64,000 nt of DNA from Morinoia aosen. Taxonomy: Eukaryota > Arthropoda > Malacostraca > Amphipoda > Talitridae. The notes beneath the pieces were generated by a model. It was not told where the DNA came from, made no database searches, and was given only the letters and a program-made list of their open reading frames with translations. Shown here piece after piece: positions 20,012-30,589 of the stretch (positions are counted from its first letter, which is position 1; every line of letters begins with the position of its first letter). The translations under genes were made by a program, and so were the position numbers. The stretch lies in assembly GCA_030386875.1 (NCBI GenBank), contig CM059558.1, forward strand, positions 372,001 through 436,000. The letters run 5' to 3'.

Positions 20012-21420
20012 TGAACTTCACTTTGGCCACGGTTTGTGCTACCTCTACCGCGTAAATCCGCCTTATAGTTACGGACTTCCGTACCGCTCGCTCTACAATT
20101 CTTTACTACATGAGTTCCACCGCAGGCAAAACATCCTCTCGGAAACTGACCTCTTTGAGATCTACACTCAAAGTGCCCTACCATGGAACATGAATTACAG
20201 TACGGAAATCCTGGTTTTTTCGTTCCTGAATTTCCTCCGAATTGACCAGAACCAGAACTACTACTATCTGATTTTATCATGTTACATTCTAAGTATCCAT
20301 TTCCTCTATCACCTACATAACTGTTTAACTCTCGTCCTCTAATACGAGGATTTCTGATCCAGGGCCTAGGAACAATCCTACGTACTCCTGATTGAAAATT
20401 TCTACGGTAATTTCCGACACTTCCGTAGTACACCTCGTTCTCCTGGAATTGATCTGGCTCTTCCAAAACTTCCTCAAATTCACTAGTCACCTCACCTACG
20501 TAACTCTCACTGTCTTGTCTGACATGATACTTTTGCGCGAGAATCTTTTTAGACTCGCTCTGACTTCGCACTGCGGAAATTAACTTAGCTAATAACTCCT
20601 CGGCAGTGGAAAACTGTGTTTCAAAAATTTTCCTAGCGAACGACTCATCAAAAAGCGGACCTAAAATCGCAAATGCCAAACTGTACGACATGCTGTCGCC
20701 TACAAATTTTTTCAACTCAGCCTGATTCGTGCAGTTCTGAAAATATGCGTGGCGCTGCCACCCTAGCGAGTTTGAATTTAAAATACTCTCCGTAAGCTTT
20801 CTAATCTTTGAAAACGCGTTCACGAGCTGCGCCGCCAGGGCATTATTTTTTACTAATTTCAACTCGTTTAGGTCGCAAGCCAATGCATGAATACTCTTCT
20901 CTCCACGTGAAACGTAAATGTCCTCAAGGATCTGAACTACCTGATCAAAAGAATAATTGAGGTCAGCATTAACTAATTTCGTAACTACGCTATTGAAATC
21001 TCCTACGTTCTTGTTTGCCGAGCGTACTAGAAATTCCTTACGTCGTTCGTCGCTTGTGGCGTCTGGCAACAAGGTCATGTACGCCTTGAGGTTTTGGATA
21101 TGGGTCGAGAATGTCTTATTTTCTAGGAACTCTCCATCATGGACTCGTCGTCTTCCCCTGAAGATAGGGAGCTCTGCATTCGTCATTATCGTTCCGACCG
21201 TAGGTACATTTTTATTTGCAGCAATGTCACGTGCAAGTTGCGTCGTGTTAACATTACTAGGTCCAGCACTAGTATTTTGTCCAGCGGTCGCTGTGGTAGG
21301 GGTCGTCATTTTGCTAACTACTGTCTCACCAGTCACTCTTGGGGTACTCACTCGTCCGTATCTAGTTACAGTAGGTTCTGTCCGTATTACCTCGTCGTCA
21401 CTATCAAAGTAATCAGACAT
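19975..21420 (-). CDS. Gypsy gag with zinc knuckles
   Basis: An intact frame of 481 codons from ATG at 21420. Residues to about 110 are low-complexity and Thr-rich, and a capsid-like helical region runs from about 90 to 300. Two Cys/His clusters lie near the C-terminus: CNSCSMVGHFEC and CFACGGTHVVKNC. The second is a C-x2-C-x3-H-x4-C zinc knuckle for RNA binding. The frame ends in DFLN followed by TAG (19977-19975), where a slippery sequence would pass ribosomes into pol. It is the only undamaged ORF of the element. Confidence 0.92.
   Translation of the reverse strand: MSDYFDSDDEVIRTEPTVTRYGRVSTPRVTGETVVSKMTTPTTATAGQNTSAGPSNVNTTQLARDIAANKNVPTVGTIMTNAELPIFRGRRRVHDGEFLENKTFSTHIQNLKAYMTLLPDATSDERRKEFLVRSANKNVGDFNSVVTKLVNADLNYSFDQVVQILEDIYVSRGEKSIHALACDLNELKLVKNNALAAQLVNAFSKIRKLTESILNSNSLGWQRHAYFQNCTNQAELKKFVGDSMSYSLAFAILGPLFDESFARKIFETQFSTAEELLAKLISAVRSQSESKKILAQKYHVRQDSESYVGEVTSEFEEVLEEPDQFQENEVYYGSVGNYRRNFQSGVRRIVPRPWIRNPRIRGRELNSYVGDRGNGYLECNMIKSDSSSSGSGQFGGNSGTKKPGFPYCNSCSMVGHFECRSQRGQFPRGCFACGGTHVVKNCRASGTEVRNYKADLRGRGSTNRGQSEVHWAESTSSDFLN
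19978..19987 (-). promoter_or_regulatory. Gag-pol -1 frameshift site, two overlapping heptamers
   Basis: The minus strand reads TTTTTTAAAC directly before the gag stop TAG. In the gag frame it holds T TTT TTA (19987-19981) and T TTA AAC (19984-19978). Both fit X XXY YYZ and both are known strong -1 slippery sites in other systems. The pol frame is exactly -1 to gag. Confidence 0.85.
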
Positions 21421-22738
21421 CAATTACTCCTATTTCCTCAATCAATTCAAAATTCTCCCTATTCTTAATAAAACGTCAAAATTCAATATTAATCAAAGAT
21501 CAATCAAAAATTAATGCATCCCTTCGGAACAAAAAATAAAAATATTTCGCCTAACTTCAATCAATACACAGCGAAATTAATAATTCCACCTGAATCAATA
21601 ATCACAAAATAGTAGCAAAGAAATAAGAAAACACACCACCAATAATCTCAATGAAAAACAAGAATTAGCGTCACTAATCCTGAAAATTAAAATTTTTAGC
21701 ACCTCAATAAAACTTGTGACTGGTCAATAATAACACACAGTGCACACGTGACTGCTTCAGCTCACGATAAAACTCTCGGCAAGACGTTAGAAATAAAATA
21801 CCTCTGCTTCACAGCAAAAAACGTGAATTTCTATCAATTTAAGGCCTCAAAAATTAACATCAAAGTGTTTCAGACACTTCCACTAACACTCCTATTCTAT
21901 TATAAAAAAAATCTGAAACTTACGACGATAATTGAAGATAATTCAGCTAATTCCCGCTAAATCCAGATTCGTGGGACACGGATGTGTCTCTCACAATGCA
22001 CAGACTGATACTGACGCCTACAGATTGCAGAGCTAGACGGGAAATGGACACGGCAAAAAAATCCGCGGCAGGAAGTGCGACAAAAAATAAGCTGCTTGAG
22101 ACCGAGCTCACTTGCATCTAGCAACAGAAAAATAATTCTTTTTCAGAAAGACTTATCTGAGAACAAAGATGACAACGGCTGCTCACGTCGTTTGCAGGCA
22201 ATGATGGGGTAGGGTGCGGCTGTGATGAGGTGCAAACAATGATGTCGGCTGGTACAGCAAGATGATACTGCGTTGCTACTGTGCACCACGTTGAAGAATT
22301 TACACTTTTTAAAATGAAAGTACGTGTCACTTCACTGGTACAGTTAATGATGCAATCGTAGTAATTTATCTCCACACAATTTAAATTGTTTGTAGCACTC
22401 CACTGATGTACCACAATTGTTTCTTCACTGGATATTCGCTTGGAAAGCAGCGATTTTCACCTCGAACACCAGCTCGATATCGTCGCCGGCTTCATACACC
22501 AAAACACGTGTACGCAACGGTAAATCGTGGTGTAGAAAAATGCTGATTTGGGCGTATGCTTCTTGTAATACTCTTTTCGGTACACTTATTCCGAAAACGA
22601 TTGTAGTTTCTTGCGGTTGCCAGAGTTGATGGTTTCCGCCGGTACACATCAGGATTCAATACTGTTCAAAATTGCCAGTAATTGGACACTTGCTATCCAC
22701 TTAACAGTTATGCGAATGTGAGTTCTGTTCGCCACATA
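21421..22738 (-). other. Gypsy leader with two short ORFs
   Basis: A ~1.3-kb leader between primer-binding site and gag. It includes open frames on the element's strand at 22414-22118 (98 codons) and 22649-22425 (74 codons). The latter includes VPKRVLQEAYAQISIFLHHD and ends ANIQ. Neither resembles a family I know. They may be chance frames or upstream ORFs. Confidence 0.4.
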
Positions 22739-22750
22739 CGTCGGCCACCA
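22739..22750 (-). promoter_or_regulatory. Candidate primer-binding site of the Gypsy element
   Basis: Three bases inside the 5' LTR, the minus strand reads TGGTGGCCGACG. It begins with TGG, as a sequence complementary to a tRNA 3' CCA end should. I could not assign the tRNA. Confidence 0.55.
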
Positions 22751-22753
22751 AAA

Positions 22754-22927
22754 TATACGGGCAGGGAAACACTTGTGAAGCTTGGCGGGGTTTATTTAGC
22801 TAGGTGTTGACAGAAGACGGGATGTTGATGGATTGAGCACCCGGCCTCGATAAGCGCGGCCCTTTATAGGTGTCCTCCAGATACAGAAAATGCTTCTACA
22901 GATAAACATGCGCGGAGATGCCGCATA
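22754..22927 (-). repeat. Gypsy 5' LTR (174 bp)
   Basis: Identical to the left LTR except C instead of T at the position corresponding to 12992. It is followed by the target duplication ATCT. Confidence 0.95.
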
Positions 22928-23280
22928 ATCTATGGGAATTAGCGCTCTCTTGGGGACAATGTGAGGGCCCGAGCTAAAAGTAAGGTGTGCTTTCTTTGTC
23001 TTGAAATAGAAATGGTTTTTGTTTTGTTACGGACCATATTTTTTTCGGTTTACTGCTGTCCTGTTTTTTCGGCACCTACTACTTTCTTCTTCAATTATGA
23101 TCTATTTTCATGAAATTCTTTGTCATTTTACTGTTTCTATGCCCTTTCTGCATAGATTCCGCGTTTCCTTTACTCCATACTAAATGGTGCCTTCTTCCTT
23201 CTTCTCTGTGGAGCGCATTTGTTGATGCGTGTAGGCAGGCTAAAACTAACGACTAATCTAATATTTAACCTCTTTACGTT

Positions 23281-24129
23281 AAGCATTTCTCAAAATTGAA
23301 ATTGTTTGTGATGAATTTCGTTTAATAACTTCTTTCGAAATAAACCTTAGAAACTCATGCTACATCAAGCAATTAACGTTTCCTTGCCAATTTACTAGTA
23401 GAATATTTTACATATCTGTGTGCTTTCTAATTTGTAGGTAAGGATGCACTTCTACCGCTATTTCCTTTGTTAATATAGCTACTGTTCTAGATATTTGAAT
23501 AGGTAGTGCGGTTTCTCCTCAAATTAGATATAACGCTCTTTCTATTAAGATTTTTCTGAAAATCACTGTCTTGAATTGATTGTATCAACTTTCAGGAATT
23601 GCACCGTTATGTGTTTTTTTTTAAATTAGGGGTGTGATAGAGGCAAGGTTTCTTTTTCTATATCGCAAGGTAATGTCAGCAGGTTCAAAGGTTTTTGTAT
23701 TTTTTACCGAGTATACAAATTTCAATACCTATGATACGGACCGGTGTTGGTCTTCAGTTCGATTTCTTTTCTCTCGGTCAAATATGAGCAAATAAATTCT
23801 GGGAGAAAAATCCAGATTATATTGCTTAAGCTAGAATGTAAGGCTAAATATAATATTAAATAGCTTTTGATCTGTTTTTAATTGCTTTTCAATAATGAAA
23901 ATTAATATTTACATGTAAGATAACGCCCCTCGCATGCAAGTCAACAACTGAGCAGCAAAAAAAAAATGCGCATCAGATCATCAATTGCACTGCATATTTT
24001 CCGGATTAGAACACAATAAAACCTGAGGAGGGAAAAGAGAGACAAAAACTTCACACGGATGAATGTAAGTCAATATAGAGGAAACAAGGCAGGGTTATTT
24101 CAATGGGAGGGAGAAAATACCCCTCTTGT
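23281..24129. other. AT-rich DNA, nothing recognised
   Basis: No open frame, repeat or transposon signature is visible. Confidence 0.4.
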
Positions 24130-24137
24130 TCGGCTAG

Positions 24138-24351
24138 CCAATAGAACTGCTTCTTTTCAAACAGACTTTATGAAGTCACCAAGGCGCTATGTCGTTCGCC
24201 GATATTGGTGCTAGATTCGGGGCACGCAGTGCCACTAGACGCAATATGAACGCTGCTATTGGTTTGTTGCCATGACGTCAACATGGCCACACGGTCGACC
24301 AAAAAAGGATTGGATTGACCTTACTTCTACTTACCTTCTACCGTGACGTCA
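24138..24351. promoter_or_regulatory. CRE/CCAAT cluster, possible promoter
   Basis: Within about 210 bp there are CCAAT (24138-24142), ATTGG (24204-24208 and 24258-24262) and two palindromic CRE sites TGACGTCA (24273-24280, 24344-24351). The block is GC-richer than its surroundings. CREB/ATF and NF-Y sites combine in many animal promoters. No linked exon is seen, so this is a candidate only. Confidence 0.35.
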
Positions 24352-24359
24352 GTTCATGA

Positions 24360-25269
24360 ACAAAGATGCTCGTATGTTCATTTAAATTAAAATAGTGCAA
24401 CATTTAACAGTTTTCGTGATTATTTCGATGCTTACAGTTCCATATCAATACAGAAACAAAGAATAGAAGTAATTATTTCACGTGTTTGACGTGTTTCATT
24501 AACCTTCGATAATATCTCGACACGCGGGACCTCCAGTTGTTCAGAGCGAATACCATTATTCATTGCAGCTTACCATGAGAATGCTAAGCTTTCCCGAGCT
24601 TGTGCGCAGCTAAATGCTCACATTCCGTCAAACTTTTCAGTAAGTTCATTGCATAGTTTTTGATGTATGTGAGGGGATTCTTTCTCGATAATGAATTTAT
24701 GTCAGCGAGATACAAAAAGACATTCTTCAACAATGTTGACAGTAACTACAAAAAGAAAGTAAAACATTTTATTTTCAATAAAAAACCAACGATATAGACG
24801 ATTTTTCAATGTTCTGGACACATAAATATAGTTGTGCATCTCGGCAGCCATGTTAAATATCGAACTAACAGTTAAGGAAAAGGAATAACCCTTTCACTTT
24901 GTTGACTTAGTGTAAGTTTGGTATTGCAAATAAATTCAGATAAAAATTAATACGTTCTTACTAATACTTAGTTGAACGAACTTTAACATAAGGTTAGAAC
25001 CGTTTTACTCGACAACTGGATGGCCTGGTGAAATGTATTATGAAGGAAAGCATTTCCGTTATGAACACGAACAGAATAACATACGGCCCTGATTATTAGC
25101 ATATAAGAAACCGATTTTTATGACGATAGTGAAAAAGAAAGGCAAAATGAGGCAGGTCCACAAGTTGCATTGATTTTCAAAAATGCGCACAATTGTGCGC
25201 TTCACAATATTTAATAAATTCTGATACCAAATTTCAGATCAGAATGCAACTTGCGTTACTCAAACAAAA
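24360..25269. other. AT-rich DNA, nothing recognised
   Basis: No feature supported between the CRE cluster and the hAT target duplication. Confidence 0.4.
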
Positions 25270-26580
25270 GTTATGATTAGAGCTGTGCCATTGCATAACT
25301 TGCACATATGCACGCCAAGAGATATGCAGACTGTTTTATGCAATGCAAAGAATTATCTTGTGCATATGCAAAATCACATATGCAATTTTGCATATGCAGG
25401 ATAACAGATGTATTATGCATATGCACGATATCATTGCATATATGCTGTAATACGAATGGTGTAATTTGATTTTTGAAGGTAAGACTGCAAATTTGTTCCT
25501 TGATTCAGAAATTTTGTACATTGATGGGACCTCTCGCATACACACTATCAGTTGCTAAAGCAACGTCTCAAGTTTTACCCGGTGTGCAATGTTCAGTACC
25601 TGATGCCCAGGTTTCCTTCTTGACCTGTTCTTCTGTTACATTTGGTTCATAAATAAAATACAATAGAGGTGTCCGAACTGAACTTAATGGAATTTGAAGG
25701 TTATGAAAATTGCATGGTGTAATAGTTTTGTACACCTAGTGATAGTTTTCTTGTTTTGTTCTACACTTAGGCCTCCCTATATGTACAAAGTGTTAAGGTG
25801 GAAATGCAACTGTGAAGTTTGTATTAATTCCAGAAACATATGCGTTTAGTGAATTAATAATGAATATCGTTGTTGTGCTCTGCTTGTTCATAAAAAATGA
25901 GAAAAATCTCAATAAGGTAATCCCTTGAATTCTGAATATGCCACAAATTCCCATAATTTGCATCATTATAGTGATTTAGCTTCCTGGACTTACATGAGGA
26001 CAATCAAATTTGCATTGACATTTAGTGATCATATGCTGATTTGAATATTCCTCCACTATTTGGTTGTTCAAAACCTAATGCAAATGTTTTGCATTCGTGG
26101 GATGTCCTGAATGAGGGGATAACCTAGAGGAAGATTATGAGAACTTTAAAAAAACATTTTATTCATTTTGGCTTTGAAATTTTCAGATGTACTGGATAAT
26201 ATGTTGATGAATGAAGAAATGAACAAATTTCTTTTAGTATTTTAATGATTACCATTACTTATATTTACGCCATCCTAAAGTACCACAAAGTGTAAGGAAT
26301 GATTCTTTGAAGAATGAATTCCCAGAATATGACTTTCGGGATTGAACTCTATATCGTAATTATTGCCGGAAAATTGTAAGTTTGTCATAGACTATATTAT
26401 GAGAGTATACACTGTTATTGTCAAAATATCTGCTGTGACTTCATAGATATGAATAACTAAGATAATCCTTTTGGTTCAGCATAAATTTAACCAATATTGA
26501 CCCACTTTCATCTCCGATAAAATCACGAAAAGCTGGAGGTTTAAGCTTCAGGTCTCATTTAGCGTACGAAACCAACTTTT

Positions 26581-26838
26581 AGTGCTCGCCGTGGCCGAGT
26601 GGTTAAGAACGCACCATTCCGTAAAGGTTTCAAGGGTTCGAATCCCTGCGCTGCGTGGCGATTTTCCGCGTTGGGCAGAAGGAAAACTCAAACGCATTAC
26701 CCCACTCTACCCAGATATCTGAAATTGGTACCGGCTCGACAGGGGAATAACCGTTCTGTGATAGTTATACGGCATTTGAAAAACCAATGTACAAGATGAT
26801 ATTTATCATGCTTAATTGATTGGAATAAAGCTTTTTTT
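26581..26838 (+). mobile_element. tRNA-derived SINE, copy 1
   Basis: The head resembles a tRNA gene: A box TGGCCGAGTGG at ~26592, B box GGTTCGAATCC at ~26635. The body is unrelated to tRNA and ends in a GGAATAAAGC tail followed by a T-rich run. The same structure occurs inverted at 39560-39813. The block ACATTTGAAAAACCAATG-like near the 3' end is shared. It has inserted into the hAT element. Confidence 0.88.
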
Positions 26839-26938
26839 CTAGATTTCTAGCACGAGAAGATCTTCCCATGATTAAGAATGTAAACTCTATTTTGCATAGC
26901 TATCCTGTTGAGGAACAAATACAAACCAACCAAATTCG

Positions 26939-27160
26939 TTGACCAACGAAGGAGTTGGTCAACTCTTTCCATCTGACATGGAGAATTTTAAATTGGCTCA
27001 TCTAGTGTCGTACGATGTAGAAAGAGTGTTTTCGCAATACAAAAGTATTCTTGCCGATAAGCGAAAAGTGTCGCATTTGGAAACATTAAAGAAAAAAATT
27101 ATTATTAAATGTAAACACATTGGTTACCTTGTTACCTTGTTTTACTCTGAAATCTTATGT
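26939..27160 (+). pseudogene. hAT transposase C-terminal fragment
   Basis: An open stretch reads DVERVFSQYKSILADKRKVS followed by HLETLKKKIIIKC. This is the conserved C-terminal hAT dimerisation block (E-R-x-F-S ... L ... R/K ... N/K). The upstream transposase, including the DDE domain, is not recognisable. It lies in the correct orientation inside the inverted repeats of the 25278-27446 element. Confidence 0.75.
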
Positions 27161-27454
27161 AATCATATTTTCATCTTTTCTTCATTAGTAGCAAATGCTC
27201 GATATTCTAAATATTGAACACTATTGTATTGAATCATTACCTTAGAGTTCAATATTTACAACATCAAACAAGTTCCAACTAACTGAAGTCGGTCATTCAG
27301 CCGTGCATGTGCAAGACTTGATCGCATATTGTTTGCATATAAATGCAAGTACTGTGCATACGACACTCCGCAACCGCATATATGTAACCTCAAGCCGCAT
27401 ATTTTATGCGCTTGCATATATGCACTTGCATATTGGCACAGCTCTAGTTATGAT

Positions 27455-28287
27455 GAAAAGACAGTGCTTGTAGTGAACATGTAGATCGCAACTATGCATT
27501 TTCCAAGCAGTCTTCAGCAACAAGTTGTGTCTCACGGACTGCAAAATTCATGCAAGCTTGGAACTGAAGCTGAAACTAGTTTTGTAAATGTCATGTGATG
27601 TAGAATAATATCATTCTACAGCCCCGAGCGCAGTGGTGCGCAAACTGTGGTATCGCGTACCCCAACACCCCTGAGCTCGGTGCACGGAGGTACGTCGTGC
27701 ACCTCCTGTTTATTTTCTATGCAGCTTGCCAATAGAAAATTTTGCAAATTTCATTTAAAAAGGGACTTGAGCAAAATAAGGTACAGCAAATGTTTCAGAG
27801 AAAATGTTGAAACTATTATTACGGTTGAATTGAGGTTGAGATAATTCATGTTCAGAAAGGTATAATGAATTAGATGTTCCTCGGCATGAAATATTTAGGT
27901 TTCATGCATCATACAAATTAGGAAAATAACGCAATTGCTGACAAGGGACTGATATTTTAAACTCAACTTCAGTTTCTGTTAGAGATATTGCATCACTATT
28001 TCTGTAGCTACCTCCTTAAACAGGTGTAGGCAGTTGCCATGCAGTTTTAACAAGTTTCGTGCATAAATGTTGTGCTGTTGCTAAGAACAAAAATATCCGC
28101 CAGTGCTACAGTTTAAAGCATTTTCTATGACGACAGCCTGTCATTGTGCTCAGTAAACTAGTGTACTGTTCGCAACTCGCTAAGTTTAAATGAACCGGTG
28201 CCATGTTTGTGGTTGTGTTTGCATATTTGTACTTCATCTGTGAAAATTTGACATTGTTCTAAGTATCTAGAATGGCTCAAACCAGTG
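27455..28287. other. Non-coding DNA with a possible hAT-type end
   Basis: At 27631 the sequence CAGTGGTGCGCAAACTGTGG resembles a common hAT terminal repeat, but I find no partner end. Nothing else is recognised. Confidence 0.3.
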
Positions 28288-28506
28288 TTAAGGGGTGTTT
28301 ACACTAGGGGACATTTCGGCTGTGAGGCGCGACTCGTGTACACGAAGCTCACCACTGAGGCTCATATTTGTGTGTGTGAGCCCGAAGTTCCCGATTCACT
28401 TTGATTGAATCCGTGGAGCGGCTGCACGTGTGAGCGGCGCTGCTCTAGACCGGTCAGTGTGCGGTTGATAGTCATCAAGTAATGTAGCGCCTCTCACTCA
28501 CCCGTA

Positions 28507-28738
28507 ATGGCTGACTCAACACTGCCGCGAGAAACTACACTGCTTCTAATAGAAATGTACTAAGCCCATCAATGCCTTTGGCAGACTAAAAGCTGTGAAT
28601 ATAAGGAGGCTGCTTTCCATTATATTTTAAAGAAAATGAACGAATATAGTAACATTACTCTCATGCAAATAAAAAAGAGATTACGTAGCTACGATGCAGC
28701 AACAATATTCACACAAGCTCGTCTACAGCAATCCATAT
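28507..28738 (+). pseudogene. MADF/Myb-SANT-like domain of the Harbinger element
   Basis: From ATG 28507 the frame reads RETTLLLIEMY, a stop, then AHQCLWQTKSCEYKEAAFHY, ILKKMNEYSNITLMQIKKRL and R. This fits a MADF domain (LI-x-hydrophobic, P/C-LW, Y, K-x2-RS). One in-frame TAA interrupts it, so it is inactive. No full-length partner gene is present. Confidence 0.7.
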
Positions 28739-28773
28739 TTCAAAGCAGCAGGCCACGCTGACTGGTTTTGTGC

Positions 28774-29746
28774 TGCATGGCTGCCACTTGTGTTTGACCA
28801 AAAAATCTAGTGTGACCTCAAAAAATATCGAGAAACATATAGATTTAAAAATAAAACGTCCAAAAATTTATCTAGAAGTAAATAATTTATCAACTATAAT
28901 AAATTAGTTGAACAATAGCATCTAAGGATATTTATATCATAAATTGCTTTATATTAGGCAATTTATCTTTATATAAATTATCTAGTATCCTGATATTTAC
29001 CCTAATAAAGCTTGGTATCCAAATATTCTTCAATTCCACACGTGTTGCGAGTAGAAAGGTCCGTCTCTATTGCATTGCAATTATCAATGCTCAGATTCCT
29101 ACTTATCAACAATTGTTTTAAGGCTTTCACACCGCTATCTTCATCACTTTTAATAATTTTGCAATTACAAAGTAAGTTGATTCTACTTTATTAGATGCAT
29201 TACTTTAGTATATAACTGATACACCAAGTAGTTTCATGATAGAAATATTATTGCTTCCATCCAACAATAAACTGAACTCATTGTTACCAATATCATTGGT
29301 CAGTCTTTCGTCAAAATGAGGCCACAATACATTCTTGATAATGTATGTGCATTTTATTCCATGATTTTTTTATATCATCACTATTTTTGCAATTGGAGAT
29401 AGTGTGCTTTAGCTTATGAACCGTGAAATAGCCGTCTTGGTGTCGTTCATAATCTGGACATAACATGATCAGAATTTGGTTGCTTCACTATTCAGACAAT
29501 TTGCTTAAGTGAATTAACACATATAATAAGAATGAAGTAGTAACCAACCATTATGGTAAATTCCTAATTCGAATATACAGTTATCTATCATATACATAGC
29601 TTAAATGTAATTCTAGCTAGAAAATTTCTAGCACGCTGAAAAAACTATATAGATTTTATAGCTAATATCTAGGTTCGAAATTTTACATCTAGGCTTCAGC
29701 AAAAACATCTAGATCTAGCTATATAATATCTAGAGTGGCAGCCCTG
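28774..29746. mobile_element. hAT-like non-autonomous element nested in Harbinger
   Basis: Ends CATGGCTGCCACTT (28774) and AGAGTGGCAGCCCTG (ending 29746) form an inverted repeat of the CAGGGCTGCCA type. The flanking octamers TTGTGCTG and TTGAGCAG agree at six of eight positions, consistent with an aged 8-bp duplication. The interior is AT-rich with many CTAG/ATCTAG words towards the right end. No transposase is seen. Confidence 0.65.
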
Positions 29747-29880
29747 TTGAGCAGCGCGCGCTCCATGGCTCGCTCCAATATGGTGTCTAGTCTAAACGCA
29801 CATGTCCCTTGTGAAGCTCCACACGAGGCGTCTACACGTGAGCCTGCAGCAAAATGTAGACCAGTGTAAACGGCCCTTTA

Positions 29881-30082
29881 GTCACTAATTTCTTGCAAGC
29901 GAGCTGCTTTGGTTAAACGCATTGATTAAGAGAGCCGCAGCCACTGCAAGTTAGAGTATTTTATATAAATTATACTTTACTTATTTATTGAAATATTTTT
30001 CCAGATCCGTGAATTGAGTCATCGCAAGCAGCGCACTAGATATCGCTGGCTTAAACTATCGTTAATGAAACTATGAATCGTT
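29881..30082. other. Unassigned DNA
   Basis: No feature recognised. Confidence 0.4.
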
Positions 30083-30175
30083 ATGCCAGTATTTGCAGCA
30101 CGTATTTACAACCCAAGTATTTACAGTACCAGTATATACAACATCAGTATCAACAGCACCAGTATTTAAAGTATA
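30083..30175. repeat. 15-bp degenerate minisatellite
   Basis: About six units of roughly CCAGTATTTACAGCA, each 14-15 bp long. Confidence 0.65.
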
Positions 30176-30589
30176 AATAAGCCACAATCCAAGTGTTTGG
30201 ACAGAAATATCCAAAAGAATAGACTTTAATATCTCGTCTACTAAATATATATATATTTTATATTTCCTCAGATACAGCTATTGTTGCTTCGTACGGTTTG
30301 TTCATCAGTTATAACAATTTAAAAATTTATTTACCACACGTAATACAGAGGTAGAATGTTTCCTAAGTCAAGTACAATGGTCAAATTTGAGTATAGCTAC
30401 CTGTGGGCCAGAATAAGTTCAGCGACTTCTGAGGCATCCTACCATCAACATTATTCTAAGGTGCACAATGATGCTTAACCTAATTCATTTAACCTAGTTT
30501 CGCACTAGACTGATCAATGATATAATTAACTCGATATTAGATGCTTCATTTTACAATATAGCTCATATGGACTATATTTAACAGTATAT

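Larger units (their letters stand above)
12835..22927 (-). mobile_element. Complete Ty3/Gypsy LTR retrotransposon, 10.1 kb
   Basis: The element lies on the minus strand, bounded by 174-bp LTRs and a 4-bp target duplication ATCT (12831-12834 and 22928-22931). Order on the minus strand is 5' LTR, primer-binding site, long leader, gag, protease, RT, RNase H, integrase, a small two-membrane-span ORF, a 1.7-kb T-rich non-coding tract, polypurine tract and 3' LTR. Domain order PR-RT-RH-IN and the RT sequence place it in Ty3/Gypsy. The two LTRs differ at a single site, so insertion is recent. Even so, pol carries three in-frame stops (17900-17902, 18596-18598, 16844-16846) and one frameshift near 16270-16285. 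It is thus non-autonomous as it stands. Confidence 0.95.
12812..23280 (+). repeat. Dispersed retroposon split by the Gypsy insertion
   Basis: The first ~23 bp (GAGGGGGATACAACTATTGT, then ATCT) lie at 12812-12834 and the remainder at 22928-23280. Joining across the 10.1-kb Gypsy element and removing one copy of the duplicated ATCT gives an uninterrupted match to the copy at 30781. This fixes the insertion point. The part after 22932 ends in an ACTAATCTAAT tail. Confidence 0.85.
25278..27446 (+). mobile_element. hAT-superfamily DNA transposon, 2.2 kb
   Basis: Terminal inverted repeats (TAGAGCTGTGCC at 25278; GGCACAGCTCTA ending at 27446) are flanked by a perfect 8-bp target duplication GTTATGAT (25270-25277, 27447-27454). 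That length is the hallmark of hAT insertion. Subterminal regions at 25295-25450 and 27335-27440 are packed with CATATGCA/GCATATG words, likely transposase-binding sites. A hAT C-terminal transposase remnant lies at 26939-27160 and a SINE has inserted at 26581. No full transposase frame remains, so the element is non-autonomous. Confidence 0.92.
28291..29877 (+). mobile_element. PIF/Harbinger-type DNA transposon with nested insertion
   Basis: Inverted ends (AGGGGTGTTTACAC at 28291; GTGTAAACGGCCCT ending at 29877) are flanked by the 3-bp duplication TTA (28288-28290, 29878-29880), as expected for PIF/Harbinger. A MADF/Myb-SANT-like ORF remnant at 28507-28738 supports this, since Harbinger elements encode such a DNA-binding partner. 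The element is interrupted by a hAT-like element at 28774-29746. Without it only about 610 bp of the Harbinger element remain, so the DDE transposase is missing. Confidence 0.8.

Noticed and set aside
16347-21468. Plus-strand frames across the Gypsy element
   Set aside because: They are antisense to clear gag and pol domains and have no motifs.
26585-26660. tRNA gene with A and B boxes
   Set aside because: The tRNA-like head is followed by a conserved unrelated body and the same unit recurs at 39560-39813, so it is a SINE.
27631-27660. A complete hAT element starting CAGTGGTGCGCAAACTGTGG
   Set aside because: No matching inverted end or 8-bp duplication was found.
28291-29877. Assignment as a P element
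   Set aside because: The 3-bp TTA duplication and MADF-like frame fit PIF/Harbinger, whereas P elements make 8-bp duplications.
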